This document shows, in pieces, positions 1-5,658 of a stretch of DNA of 9,355 nucleotides. Numbering within the stretch: position 1 is the stretch's first letter; each line of letters starts with the position of its first letter. Below the pieces are notes generated by a model that saw nothing but the letters and a program-made list of their open reading frames with translations, did no database searches and was not told where the DNA came from. The translations under genes were made by a program, and so were the position numbers. This DNA is from Chloroflexi bacterium RBG_16_68_14 (GTDB taxonomy: Bacteria > Chloroflexota > Dehalococcoidia > DSTF01 > RBG-16-68-14), in NCBI GenBank assembly GCA_001796995.1, contig MGOB01000081.1:1-9355 (forward strand). The letters are read 5' to 3'.

Positions 1-1475
1 TCACCGGCCAGGCCCAGTACTCGCAAGACGTCGGGGTGCCCGGGATGCTCTTCGCCAGGGTGCTGCGGCCGCCTTCCTACGGCGCGAAGCTGGTCGAGCT
101 CGACACCTCTGTGGCGGAGCGCATGCCCGGCGTGGCGCAGGTGGTCCGCGACGGCGACCTCGTCGCGGTGCTGGCGGAGAGGGACGAGCAGGCGGAGCTG
201 GCCACTACCCTGCTGCGGGCCCGCTGGGAGGAATGGGCGGACCAGCCCTCGCACTGGGACGTGCCCGACCTGCTGCTGCGGACGGCGCGAGAGCCGTTCA
301 CCACCCAGGAGGCCGGCTCGCTGGAGGAAGGGTTCCGGGCGGCGGACGGCGTGCTGGAGGGGACCTACTACCTCCCCTACGTCTCCAACGTGCCCATGGA
401 GCCCCGAGCGGCGGTGGCGCAGTGGGAAGACGGCCGGCTCACGGTCTGGGCGGGCACCCAGCGGCCCTTCGGGCTGCGGGCGGAGCTGGCGCAGCACTTC
501 GGCGTGGATGAGGGCAGCGTCCGGGTGATCGCGCCGGAGATCGGGGGCGGCTTCGGGAGCAAGAGCCTGTACCCAGTCGCGCTGGAGGCGGCGCGCCTGG
601 CCAGGGTGGCGGAACGGCCGGTGCGGGTGGCCTACACCCGGAGCGAGGAGATGGCCTGGGCCACCTTCCGCCCGGCAGCGCTGTTCCAGGTGAGGAGCGG
701 CTTCAAGTCGGATGGGACGGTGGTGGCCTGGGAGTTCAAGGCCTACCACGCCGGTGACCGGCCCTTCATCGGCCGCCGGGGCTCGGATACCCCCTACGAC
801 ATACCGAACGTGCAGGTGACCGTCTTCTCCTCGGAGAGCCCGCTGCGGACGGGGTCCTACCGCTCGCTGGGCGGCGCGCTGAACCACTTCGCCCGGGAGG
901 TCCACATGGACGAGATCGCGGAGGCGGTGGGGCTGGACCCGGTGGAGCTGCGGCTGCGCAACCTGAGCCATCCCCGCTTCCGCCGGGTGCTGGAGACAGC
1001 GGCGGAGCGCTTCGGCTGGAGCGGCGCGAAGCCGCCATCGAGGCGGGGCGTGGGCGTCGCCATCGGGCTGGACGTGGGGAGCTACGTCGCCACCTGCGTG
1101 CAACTGGGCGTGCAGGGGTCGGAGGTGAAGGTGGAGCGGGTGGCGGCGGCGCTCGACTGCGGCCTGACCGTGAACCCGGAAGGCGCCGCCAACCAGGTGG
1201 AAGGCTGTATCGTAATGGGGATGGGCACGGCCCTCTACGAGGCGGTCGACTTCCAGGGCGGATCTCTGCTGAACTCCAGCTTCGCCCGCTACCGGGTGCC
1301 GCGGATCAACAATGCGCCGGCCATCGATGTGGCGCTGGTGGGCGACCCCGGGACGCCCTCCAGCGGGGCGGGGGAGCCGGCCATCGTGCCCATCGCGGCG
1401 GCCATCGCCAACGCCGTCTTCGACCTGACCGGCGAGCGGCACCGGGAGCTGCCCATCCAGCGGCACCTGCGGTAG
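1..1475 (+). CDS. Molybdenum hydroxylase large (Moco-binding) subunit, IorB-type, 5' partial
   Basis: This is the 3' part of a molybdopterin-binding subunit of the xanthine dehydrogenase/aldehyde oxidase superfamily. These enzymes hydroxylate a substrate carbon with water and pass electrons to 2Fe-2S centres on a partner subunit. The frame is open to the left edge (codons begin at position 3), and TGQAQYSQD lies before the first Met at 36, so that Met is internal. Visible signatures are the hammerhead-domain start (TGQAQY, then PGMLFARVLRPP), a GGGFGSK cofactor loop at 543-563, SYRS with its Arg at 861-863, and a C-terminal GAGEP whose Glu (1374-1376) matches the family's catalytic base. The ending, with LPI near the C terminus, resembles isoquinoline 1-oxidoreductase beta subunit. 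The middle GQG-type block of xanthine dehydrogenase is absent; in IorB proteins it sits at the N terminus, here outside the window. The CoxL motif AYRCSFR is absent, so CO dehydrogenase is unlikely. The substrate cannot be told; an aldehyde or N-heterocycle is plausible. A small 2Fe-2S subunit gene is expected nearby. Confidence 0.88.
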   Translation, partial: TGQAQYSQDVGVPGMLFARVLRPPSYGAKLVELDTSVAERMPGVAQVVRDGDLVAVLAERDEQAELATTLLRARWEEWADQPSHWDVPDLLLRTAREPFTTQEAGSLEEGFRAADGVLEGTYYLPYVSNVPMEPRAAVAQWEDGRLTVWAGTQRPFGLRAELAQHFGVDEGSVRVIAPEIGGGFGSKSLYPVALEAARLARVAERPVRVAYTRSEEMAWATFRPAALFQVRSGFKSDGTVVAWEFKAYHAGDRPFIGRRGSDTPYDIPNVQVTVFSSESPLRTGSYRSLGGALNHFAREVHMDEIAEAVGLDPVELRLRNLSHPRFRRVLETAAERFGWSGAKPPSRRGVGVAIGLDVGSYVATCVQLGVQGSEVKVERVAAALDCGLTVNPEGAANQVEGCIVMGMGTALYEAVDFQGGSLLNSSFARYRVPRINNAPAIDVALVGDPGTPSSGAGEPAIVPIAAAIANAVFDLTGERHRELPIQRHLR

Positions 1476-1529
1476 GGCAGGGGCCCGGCCTCCGCAGTCC
1501 GTCTCATCGGGAGGCCTCACCCTCATCCA

Positions 1530-1554
1530 TCGGGCCGCGGCGATGAGCGGCCGA
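1530..1554 (+). other. GC-rich inverted repeat (possible hairpin)
   Basis: GGCCGC (1533-1538) pairs with GCGGCC (1547-1552) around an 8-nt loop. Two further pairs (T1530-A1554, C1531-G1553) form if G1532 is bulged. It lies 55 nt after the stop of the molybdenum enzyme gene and has no T-run, so it is not a canonical terminator. Short GC stems are common by chance at this base composition. Confidence 0.3.
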
Positions 1555-1598
1555 GATCGCTGCAGATGAAAGCATCCACCCTGCCTGTAGACGGCTGA

Positions 1599-1615
1599 GA
1601 GCGCTGTTTGCGCTC
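1599..1615 (+). other. Perfect 6-bp hairpin with 5-nt loop
   Basis: GAGCGC (1599-1604) and GCGCTC (1610-1615) are perfect reverse complements around the loop TGTTT. It sits 6 nt before the long hairpin at 1622-1670, so the two may belong to one structured leader or terminator region. No T-run follows. Confidence 0.35.
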
Positions 1616-1616
1616 C

Positions 1617-1646
1617 TTGCGAAGAGGGGGCTCGTTATGGTATGAA
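1617..1646 (+). promoter_or_regulatory. Weak candidate sigma-70-like promoter for the GT4 operon
   Basis: TTGCGA (1617-1622) and TATGAA (1641-1646) each match 4 of 6 consensus bases and are 18 bp apart, in the only AT-rich patch upstream of the GT4 gene. The -10 candidate lies inside the inverted repeat at 1622-1670, so promoter and hairpin are competing readings of the same DNA. An alternative -10, TAACAT at 1674-1679, lacks a good -35. The position about 150 nt before the GTG start is reasonable, but matches this weak arise often by chance. Confidence 0.22.
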
Positions 1647-1670
1647 AATACTGAACGATTCGCCCCCTTT
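1622..1670 (+). terminator. Long imperfect hairpin with GAAA loop, possible terminator or attenuator
   Basis: Three nested paired blocks are seen: GGGGGC (1626-1631) with GCCCCC (1662-1667), TCGTT (1632-1636) with AACGA (1654-1658), and GTAT (1640-1643) with ATAC (1648-1651), closed by the tetraloop GAAA (1644-1647). A 3-nt bulge (1659-1661) and a small internal loop interrupt the stem. The base extends by A-T, G-T and A-T pairs into TTT at 1668-1670. That gives about 15 core pairs plus 3 at the base. The short T-tract makes intrinsic termination weak. It may end transcription of the molybdenum enzyme gene, or act as a leader structure for the GT4 operon if transcription starts upstream of it. 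Confidence 0.42.
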
Positions 1671-1782
1671 GCATAACATTTGGGGCTGCCCGAGTCCCTG
1701 AACGAGGCGAGGGTGCGCGGCCTCCACCCCGCCACCCTGAGCGCCAACAGACGACGCGGGAGCACATAGGGACGCCACACAG

Positions 1783-1787
1783 GGAGG
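1783..1787 (+). promoter_or_regulatory. Ribosome binding site of the GT4 gene
   Basis: GGAGG, within AGGGAGGTG, ends 9 nt before the GTG at 1797. It supports this GTG as the true start, which also places the expected N-terminal strand MRVLQVAP at the protein's beginning. Confidence 0.7.
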
Positions 1788-1796
1788 TGTGGGCTT

Positions 1797-2906
1797 GTGC
1801 GTGTCCTCCAGGTAGCGCCGCTCTGGGAGACAGTGCCTCCGCCCGCCTACGGCGGTACCGAGGCCGTCGTCAGCGTCCTATGCGAGGCGCTGGTGCGGCT
1901 CGGTGTCGATGTTACTCTGTGCGCCTCCGGCGACTCGCGCACCAGCGCGCGGCTCCATACGGTGTACCACCGCAGCCTGCGGACGGCGGAGGACCTGGCT
2001 GACGCCGCGCCGTACGACTGGATGCATGCCGCCCTCTCCCTCCGAGAGGCGCAAGGGTACGATCTGATCCACAACCACGCCGGTGAGCTGCCGATGGCGA
2101 TGAGCCATCTGGTGGACGTGCCCATGCTCACCACCATGCACTGCCTCATCACGCCGGACACTCGGTTCGTCTGGGACCGCTACCGGGGCTGGTACAACAC
2201 CATCAGTGATGCCCAGCGGAGGGCGATGCCCCCGGTCCGCGGCGGCAGGTTCGTCGGTACGGTGCACAACGGCATCGACGTGGAGAGTTTCCCCTTCTCC
2301 GCCGAGAAGGACGACCACCTTCTCTTCCTCGCTCGCATCGCTCCGGATAAGGGGACGCACCTCGCCATCGAGGTAGCGCGCCGGCTGGGGATGCGGCTGC
2401 TGGTGGCGGGCAAGGTGGACCGGGCTGACCAGGACTACTACCGCGACGTGGTGGAGCCCCTCATCGACGGCGAGCAGGTGGTCTTCCTGGGCGAGGCGGA
2501 CTCTGCCCGCAAGCGCGAGCTCTACCGGCGGGCCTACTGCCTGCTCATGCCTCTCTGCTGGGACGAGCCTTTCGGCCTGGTGATGGCGGAGGCGATGGCG
2601 TGCGGCACGCCCGTGGTGGCTTTCGCCCGCGGCGGCGCCTCGGAGATCATCGTGGACGGCCAGACGGGCTACCTGGTGGACGACCTCGATGCCATGGTGG
2701 AGGCGGTGGGCAAGATCGAGCGCATCGATCCCGTCCGCTGCCGGAGGCACGTGGCTGAGCATTTCGCTCCCGCCGTCATGGCGGGCGGTTACCTGAAGGC
2801 CTACCGGGCCATCCTTGACCAGACGGCGAAGCGGCGCTGGCTCGCTCCCGCGCCTGCCCTGCCGAAGGTCAAGGACGATGACAGAGAAGCGGCAGCTATT
2901 GCGTGA
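1797..2906 (+). CDS. GT4-family glycosyltransferase
   Basis: This 369-residue cytosolic glycosyltransferase has a GT-B fold and belongs to family GT4 (retaining). It should move a sugar from a nucleotide-sugar donor to an acceptor. The N-terminal domain opens with MRVLQVAP and the glycine turn AYGGTE (residues 17-22), followed by HNHAGE (92-97) and HNGID (157-161). The C-terminal donor domain has FLARIAPDKG (177-186), whose Arg180 and Lys185 match the usual phosphate-binding pair. It also has the EX7E motif with Glu257 and Glu265, then ACGTPVVAF and GGASEII. No membrane segment or signal peptide is seen. The start is GTG, chosen for the ribosome binding site at 1783-1787. Its TGA (2904-2906) overlaps or nearly touches the BON gene, so the two are probably translationally coupled. 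The debranching-type glycosidase downstream suggests an alpha-glucoside or glucan product. Donor and acceptor cannot be read from sequence. Confidence is high for the family and low for the substrate. Confidence 0.92.
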   Translation: MRVLQVAPLWETVPPPAYGGTEAVVSVLCEALVRLGVDVTLCASGDSRTSARLHTVYHRSLRTAEDLADAAPYDWMHAALSLREAQGYDLIHNHAGELPMAMSHLVDVPMLTTMHCLITPDTRFVWDRYRGWYNTISDAQRRAMPPVRGGRFVGTVHNGIDVESFPFSAEKDDHLLFLARIAPDKGTHLAIEVARRLGMRLLVAGKVDRADQDYYRDVVEPLIDGEQVVFLGEADSARKRELYRRAYCLLMPLCWDEPFGLVMAEAMACGTPVVAFARGGASEIIVDGQTGYLVDDLDAMVEAVGKIERIDPVRCRRHVAEHFAPAVMAGGYLKAYRAILDQTAKRRWLAPAPALPKVKDDDREAAAIA

Positions 2907-2909
2907 GGA
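2905..2909 (+). promoter_or_regulatory. Ribosome binding site deciding the BON gene start
   Basis: GAGGA ends 5 nt before ATG 2915 and overlaps the GT4 stop codon. It is better placed than anything upstream of the alternative GTG at 2903. Confidence 0.55.
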
Positions 2910-2914
2910 CTGCT

Positions 2915-3421
2915 ATGAGCCGACACTCTCTCGCTAAGGCGCTACCACCTTCCGCTACGGAGCAACACCGTGAGATGCTGACGCGCTCCTTCGACATCAG
3001 GGGGCTTCGGCTGACGGCGATCGCGGGTGTGCTCTTCATGGAGGGCGAAGTCGCCTGTTACCGAACGAAGAAGCTAGCGGAGGCCACCGCCGCCCGCCTG
3101 CTGGGCTACGCCCGGGTGGTGAACCGGCTGCGGGTGGTCCCCCAGGGGCACCGCCGTGACGCGGAGCTCGCGGAGTTCGTGCGGATGGCGTTGCGCTCCT
3201 CTCCCGACTTGGCAGGCGAGAGCATCGCCGTCAGCGCGCTCGATGGGAAAGTGACGCTAGGGGGTTGCGTCTGCTCTCCGGTCGCTCGCTGTGAGGCGGA
3301 GGCGCTGGCGTGGGCCGTCGGCGGCGTGCGCGACGTGGAGAACCGGCTGCGGGTGAAGCGTCCGTCGCCCGGCAATGGTCGGGTCAGTGCGGCTACAGGG
3401 ATCTCCCCAGCGCGCCGATAA
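2915..3421 (+). CDS. Small tandem-BON-domain protein, apparently cytosolic
   Basis: This 168-residue protein contains two BON-like modules. The first is about residues 14-76 (core LRLTAIAGVLFMEGEV, ending VVNRLRVV). The second is about 81-147, with the classic order of helix, ALDGKVTLGG strand pair, helix and GGVRDVENRLRV. BON domains are roughly 60-residue alpha/beta modules that usually bind membranes, lipids or polymers, and many are exported in osmotic-stress proteins such as OsmY. Here no signal peptide, lipobox or membrane segment is visible, so it is probably cytosolic, where it might bind the glucan product or the partner enzymes (inference). ATG at 2915 is preferred because GAGGA (2905-2909) ends 5 nt before it. 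A GTG at 2903 overlapping the GT4 stop would add four residues. The last 20 residues look disordered. The BON call is fairly secure for the second module and weaker for the first. Confidence 0.8.
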   Translation: MSRHSLAKALPPSATEQHREMLTRSFDIRGLRLTAIAGVLFMEGEVACYRTKKLAEATAARLLGYARVVNRLRVVPQGHRRDAELAEFVRMALRSSPDLAGESIAVSALDGKVTLGGCVCSPVARCEAEALAWAVGGVRDVENRLRVKRPSPGNGRVSAATGISPARR

Positions 3422-3457
3422 CTGTGTTGTCAAGGGTGTCCACCATGAGCTAGGCGC

Positions 3458-5653
3458 ATGATGAGCAGCGCCAAACGCCAGCTGACCGAACGCCGCGCCA
3501 CCCTTCCCGAAGGGGAACCGATGGGCATCGAGGACATCCACGATGCCCTGATTATTCGTGAAGGGGACGTCTTCCTGCTGACCGACGAGGTGGGCAACGT
3601 CCCTATCGGCAACGAGCGGGGGCTGGGCCTCTACCATGCCGATACCCGTCACCTCTCCGGCTTCAACTTCTATTTCCATACCTCGCCACCGGTCGTCCTG
3701 CTTTCTACGGCGGAGCTGGGGTTCGGCTCGGAGCATGTCCTCACCAACCCGCAGCTACGCATCGGGGAGGAGCAGATCATCCCTCGCGGCACCATCGAGG
3801 TGCGACGGCAGCGGGTGCTCAACGGCCTGCTGGAGGAGACCCTCCAGGTCACCAACTACCATAACCAGCCCGTGACCCTGGAGCTGCACCTGGAGCTGGC
3901 GGCGGACTTCGCCGATATCTTTGAGGTGCGCGGCTTCCAGAGAACGCGCCCCGGCACCCTGGTCCCTCCTGCGGTGACGGCGGACGACGTAACCTACGAG
4001 TACCAGGGCATCGACGGCATCGTGCGCCGCACCGTCGTCTCCGTGACTCCCAGGCCCGCCCTGCTCTTGGCGGCTGGCGTCATGTTCCGGCTGACGCTGG
4101 CGCACCGGCAGACCTGGACCGCCCGCATCACCGTTACCGTGGGGAACAGCCTGTACGCCCGCGCGGCCGGTCGCAACCGGCGCGACCGGTTCCAGGCGGC
4201 TGTCGATTCCTACCAGCGCTGGTCGGCCGGCTGCACCCAGGTGTTCACCGATAACGAGTTCTTCAACAAGGCGCTGAGCCGCTCTATCCAGGACCTGCGC
4301 ATGCTCTGGGACGAGACCGAGGAGGGGACGCGCTTCCCGGCCGCCGGCACGCCCTGGTTCGACGCCCTCTTCGGCCGCGACAGCCTGATCATGGGCTTGC
4401 AGACCCTCGCCTTCCGGCCCGAGATCGCCCGCGAGACGTTGAAGACGCTAGCCCGCTGGCAGGGCAAGCAGCTTGACCCGTGGCGAGACGAGGAGCCGGG
4501 CAAGATCCTGCACGAGCTTCGCCAGGGTGAGCTCTCCTTCGCCGGCGAGCTGCCCTACCGTCCCTACTACGGCAGCATCGACGCGACGCCCCTCTTCCTC
4601 CTGCTCATCGCCGAATACTACGCCTGGACGGGCGACCGGCGCCTGCTCCAGCAGTTGCGGCCTCATCTGCTGGCCGCCCTCGACTGGCTCTACCGCTACG
4701 GGGACATGGACGGCGATGGCTACATCGAATACGAGAAGCGCTCGGTTCGGGGGCTGGTGAACCAGGGCTGGAAGGACTCAGTGGACGCCATCGTCCACAC
4801 CGACGGCTCCCTGGCGGAGCCGCCCATCGCCCTGGTGGAGGCGCAGGGATACGTCTACGCCGCCAAGCATCGACTGGCGCCGGTGCTGGAAGTGCTGGGG
4901 CTCTCAGAGCTGGCGCGCCGGCTGGCGCGGGAGGCGCGGGCGCTGCGCCAGCGCTTCCAGGAGGACTTCTGGCTCCCGGACGAGCAGTATTGCGCGCTGG
5001 CGCTGGATGGCCAGAAGCGCCCCTGCGCCACCATCGCCTCCAACGTCGGCCACGCTCTCTGGTGCGGCATCATCGCCCGCGAGCGGGCCGCCGCGGTGGC
5101 GGAACGCATGCTGGCCAACGACCTCTTCGGCGGCTGGGGCATCCGCACCCTGAGTCGGGGCAACCCGCGCTACAACCCCCTGGGCTACCACCTGGGGACG
5201 GTCTGGCCCCACGATACGGCCATCGCGGCCTTCGGCTTCAAGATGTACGGGTGCGAGGAGGAGCTGAACGAAGTGGCGACGGCGCTCTTCGACGCCGCCA
5301 CCGCGTTTCCCTACTACCGGCTGCCGGAGCTCTTCGGCGGCGAAGCGCGCACCGCTCACCACGCGCCGGTGCCGTACCCTGTGGCGTGCCGGCCGCAGGG
5401 CTGGGCCGCCGGCGCCTTCCCCATGCTGCTCCAGGCGATCCTGGGGTTGAAGGCGGACGCGCCTGCGGGCGTCCTGCGGGTCATCCGGCCGCGTCTGCCC
5501 TACTGGCTGAACACGGTGCAGGTGCGCGGCCTGCGGGTCGGGCGCGGGCACGCGGACCTGCTGTTCTACCGCCGGGGGCAGCGCACCCAACTCGAAGTGT
5601 TGGAGACCAGCGGGGGCGTTCGCGTCTCCCTGGCGGACCGCTGGCCCCTCTAG
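3458..5653 (+). CDS. Amylo-alpha-1,6-glucosidase / glycogen-debranching-type glycosidase
   Basis: This 731-residue protein matches the bacterial COG3408-type layout: an N-terminal beta-sandwich (glycogen debranching N-terminal, residues about 30-230) followed by an (alpha/alpha)6-barrel (about 260-670) and a short beta C terminus. These enzymes hydrolyse alpha-glucosidic bonds, typically alpha-1,6 branches in glycogen or dextrins. Landmarks include the N-terminal core REGDVFLLTDE, FGRDS (305-309), PGKILHE (347-353), GSIDATP (372-378), NQGWKDS (435-441), GTVWPHDT (580-587) and RPQGWAAG (645-652). Asp440 and Glu624 (in RLPELF) are candidate catalytic acids by analogy with related barrel glycosidases; this is inference. 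DMDGDGYIE (416-424) resembles a calcium-binding loop. No signal peptide is seen, so it is probably cytosolic. The start is uncertain: ATG 3458 gives the longest frame, but ATG 3521 has the only good ribosome binding site and keeps both domains. It is the last gene of the operon, 36 nt after the BON gene on the longer model. Its TAG shares CTAG with the converging gene. Substrate specificity within the family is not established here. Confidence 0.88.
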   Translation: MMSSAKRQLTERRATLPEGEPMGIEDIHDALIIREGDVFLLTDEVGNVPIGNERGLGLYHADTRHLSGFNFYFHTSPPVVLLSTAELGFGSEHVLTNPQLRIGEEQIIPRGTIEVRRQRVLNGLLEETLQVTNYHNQPVTLELHLELAADFADIFEVRGFQRTRPGTLVPPAVTADDVTYEYQGIDGIVRRTVVSVTPRPALLLAAGVMFRLTLAHRQTWTARITVTVGNSLYARAAGRNRRDRFQAAVDSYQRWSAGCTQVFTDNEFFNKALSRSIQDLRMLWDETEEGTRFPAAGTPWFDALFGRDSLIMGLQTLAFRPEIARETLKTLARWQGKQLDPWRDEEPGKILHELRQGELSFAGELPYRPYYGSIDATPLFLLLIAEYYAWTGDRRLLQQLRPHLLAALDWLYRYGDMDGDGYIEYEKRSVRGLVNQGWKDSVDAIVHTDGSLAEPPIALVEAQGYVYAAKHRLAPVLEVLGLSELARRLAREARALRQRFQEDFWLPDEQYCALALDGQKRPCATIASNVGHALWCGIIARERAAAVAERMLANDLFGGWGIRTLSRGNPRYNPLGYHLGTVWPHDTAIAAFGFKMYGCEEELNEVATALFDAATAFPYYRLPELFGGEARTAHHAPVPYPVACRPQGWAAGAFPMLLQAILGLKADAPAGVLRVIRPRLPYWLNTVQVRGLRVGRGHADLLFYRRGQRTQLEVLETSGGVRVSLADRWPL
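3511..3516 (+). promoter_or_regulatory. Candidate ribosome binding site for an internal start at 3521
   Basis: AGGGGA ends 4 nt before an in-frame ATG at 3521, whereas ATG 3458 has no recognisable Shine-Dalgarno sequence within 20 nt. Starting at 3521 removes 21 residues ahead of the first conserved strand. The 63 bases between are moderately G/C-rich at third positions (16 of 21 codons), so they do not settle the matter. Confidence 0.45.
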
Positions 5654-5658
5654 GGGGC
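5644..5658. other. Small GC hairpin holding both convergent stop codons in its loop
   Basis: GCCCC (5644-5648) and GGGGC (5654-5658) pair around the loop TCTAG (5649-5653). The loop contains the TAG of the plus-strand debranching-enzyme gene and, on the other strand, the TAG of the Agl23-like gene. There is no T-run on either side, so this is not a canonical intrinsic terminator, though it is the only structure at the junction. Confidence 0.4.

Larger units (their letters stand above)
1476..1796. other. 321-bp intergenic region with predicted hairpins, no gene
   Basis: This gap separates the molybdenum enzyme gene from the GT4 operon. Two minus-strand open frames cross it, but they are low-complexity Arg/Ser/Ala-rich translations with no recognisable domain, so I treat the stretch as non-coding. 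It contains three inverted repeats (1530-1554, 1599-1615, 1622-1670), an AT-rich patch at about 1634-1680 that stands out from the GC-rich surroundings, and a good ribosome binding site at the right end. It most likely holds the end of the upstream transcript and the promoter and leader of the GT4 operon. No tRNA or known riboswitch consensus was recognised. Confidence 0.6.

Noticed and set aside
843..875. CoxL-type CO dehydrogenase for the first gene
   Set aside because: The active-site loop reads GSYRSLGG, not AYRCSFR, and the overall layout fits the IorB type.
1594..1600. CTGAGA resembling the core of a TPP riboswitch
   Set aside because: The other conserved parts of that aptamer are not found in order around it, and the downstream genes have no link to thiamine.
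1504..1780. Two minus-strand open frames in the 1476-1796 gap
   Set aside because: They overlap each other, are Arg/Ser-rich, match no family I recognise and cross the inverted repeats; non-coding is more likely.
1878..2762. Minus-strand open frame of 294 codons opposite the GT4 gene
   Set aside because: It is His/Arg/Val-rich, has no recognisable motif and is antisense to the well-supported GT4 gene.
4904..5590. Minus-strand open frame of 228 codons opposite the debranching enzyme
   Set aside because: Its composition is low-complexity and it lies antisense to conserved barrel motifs.
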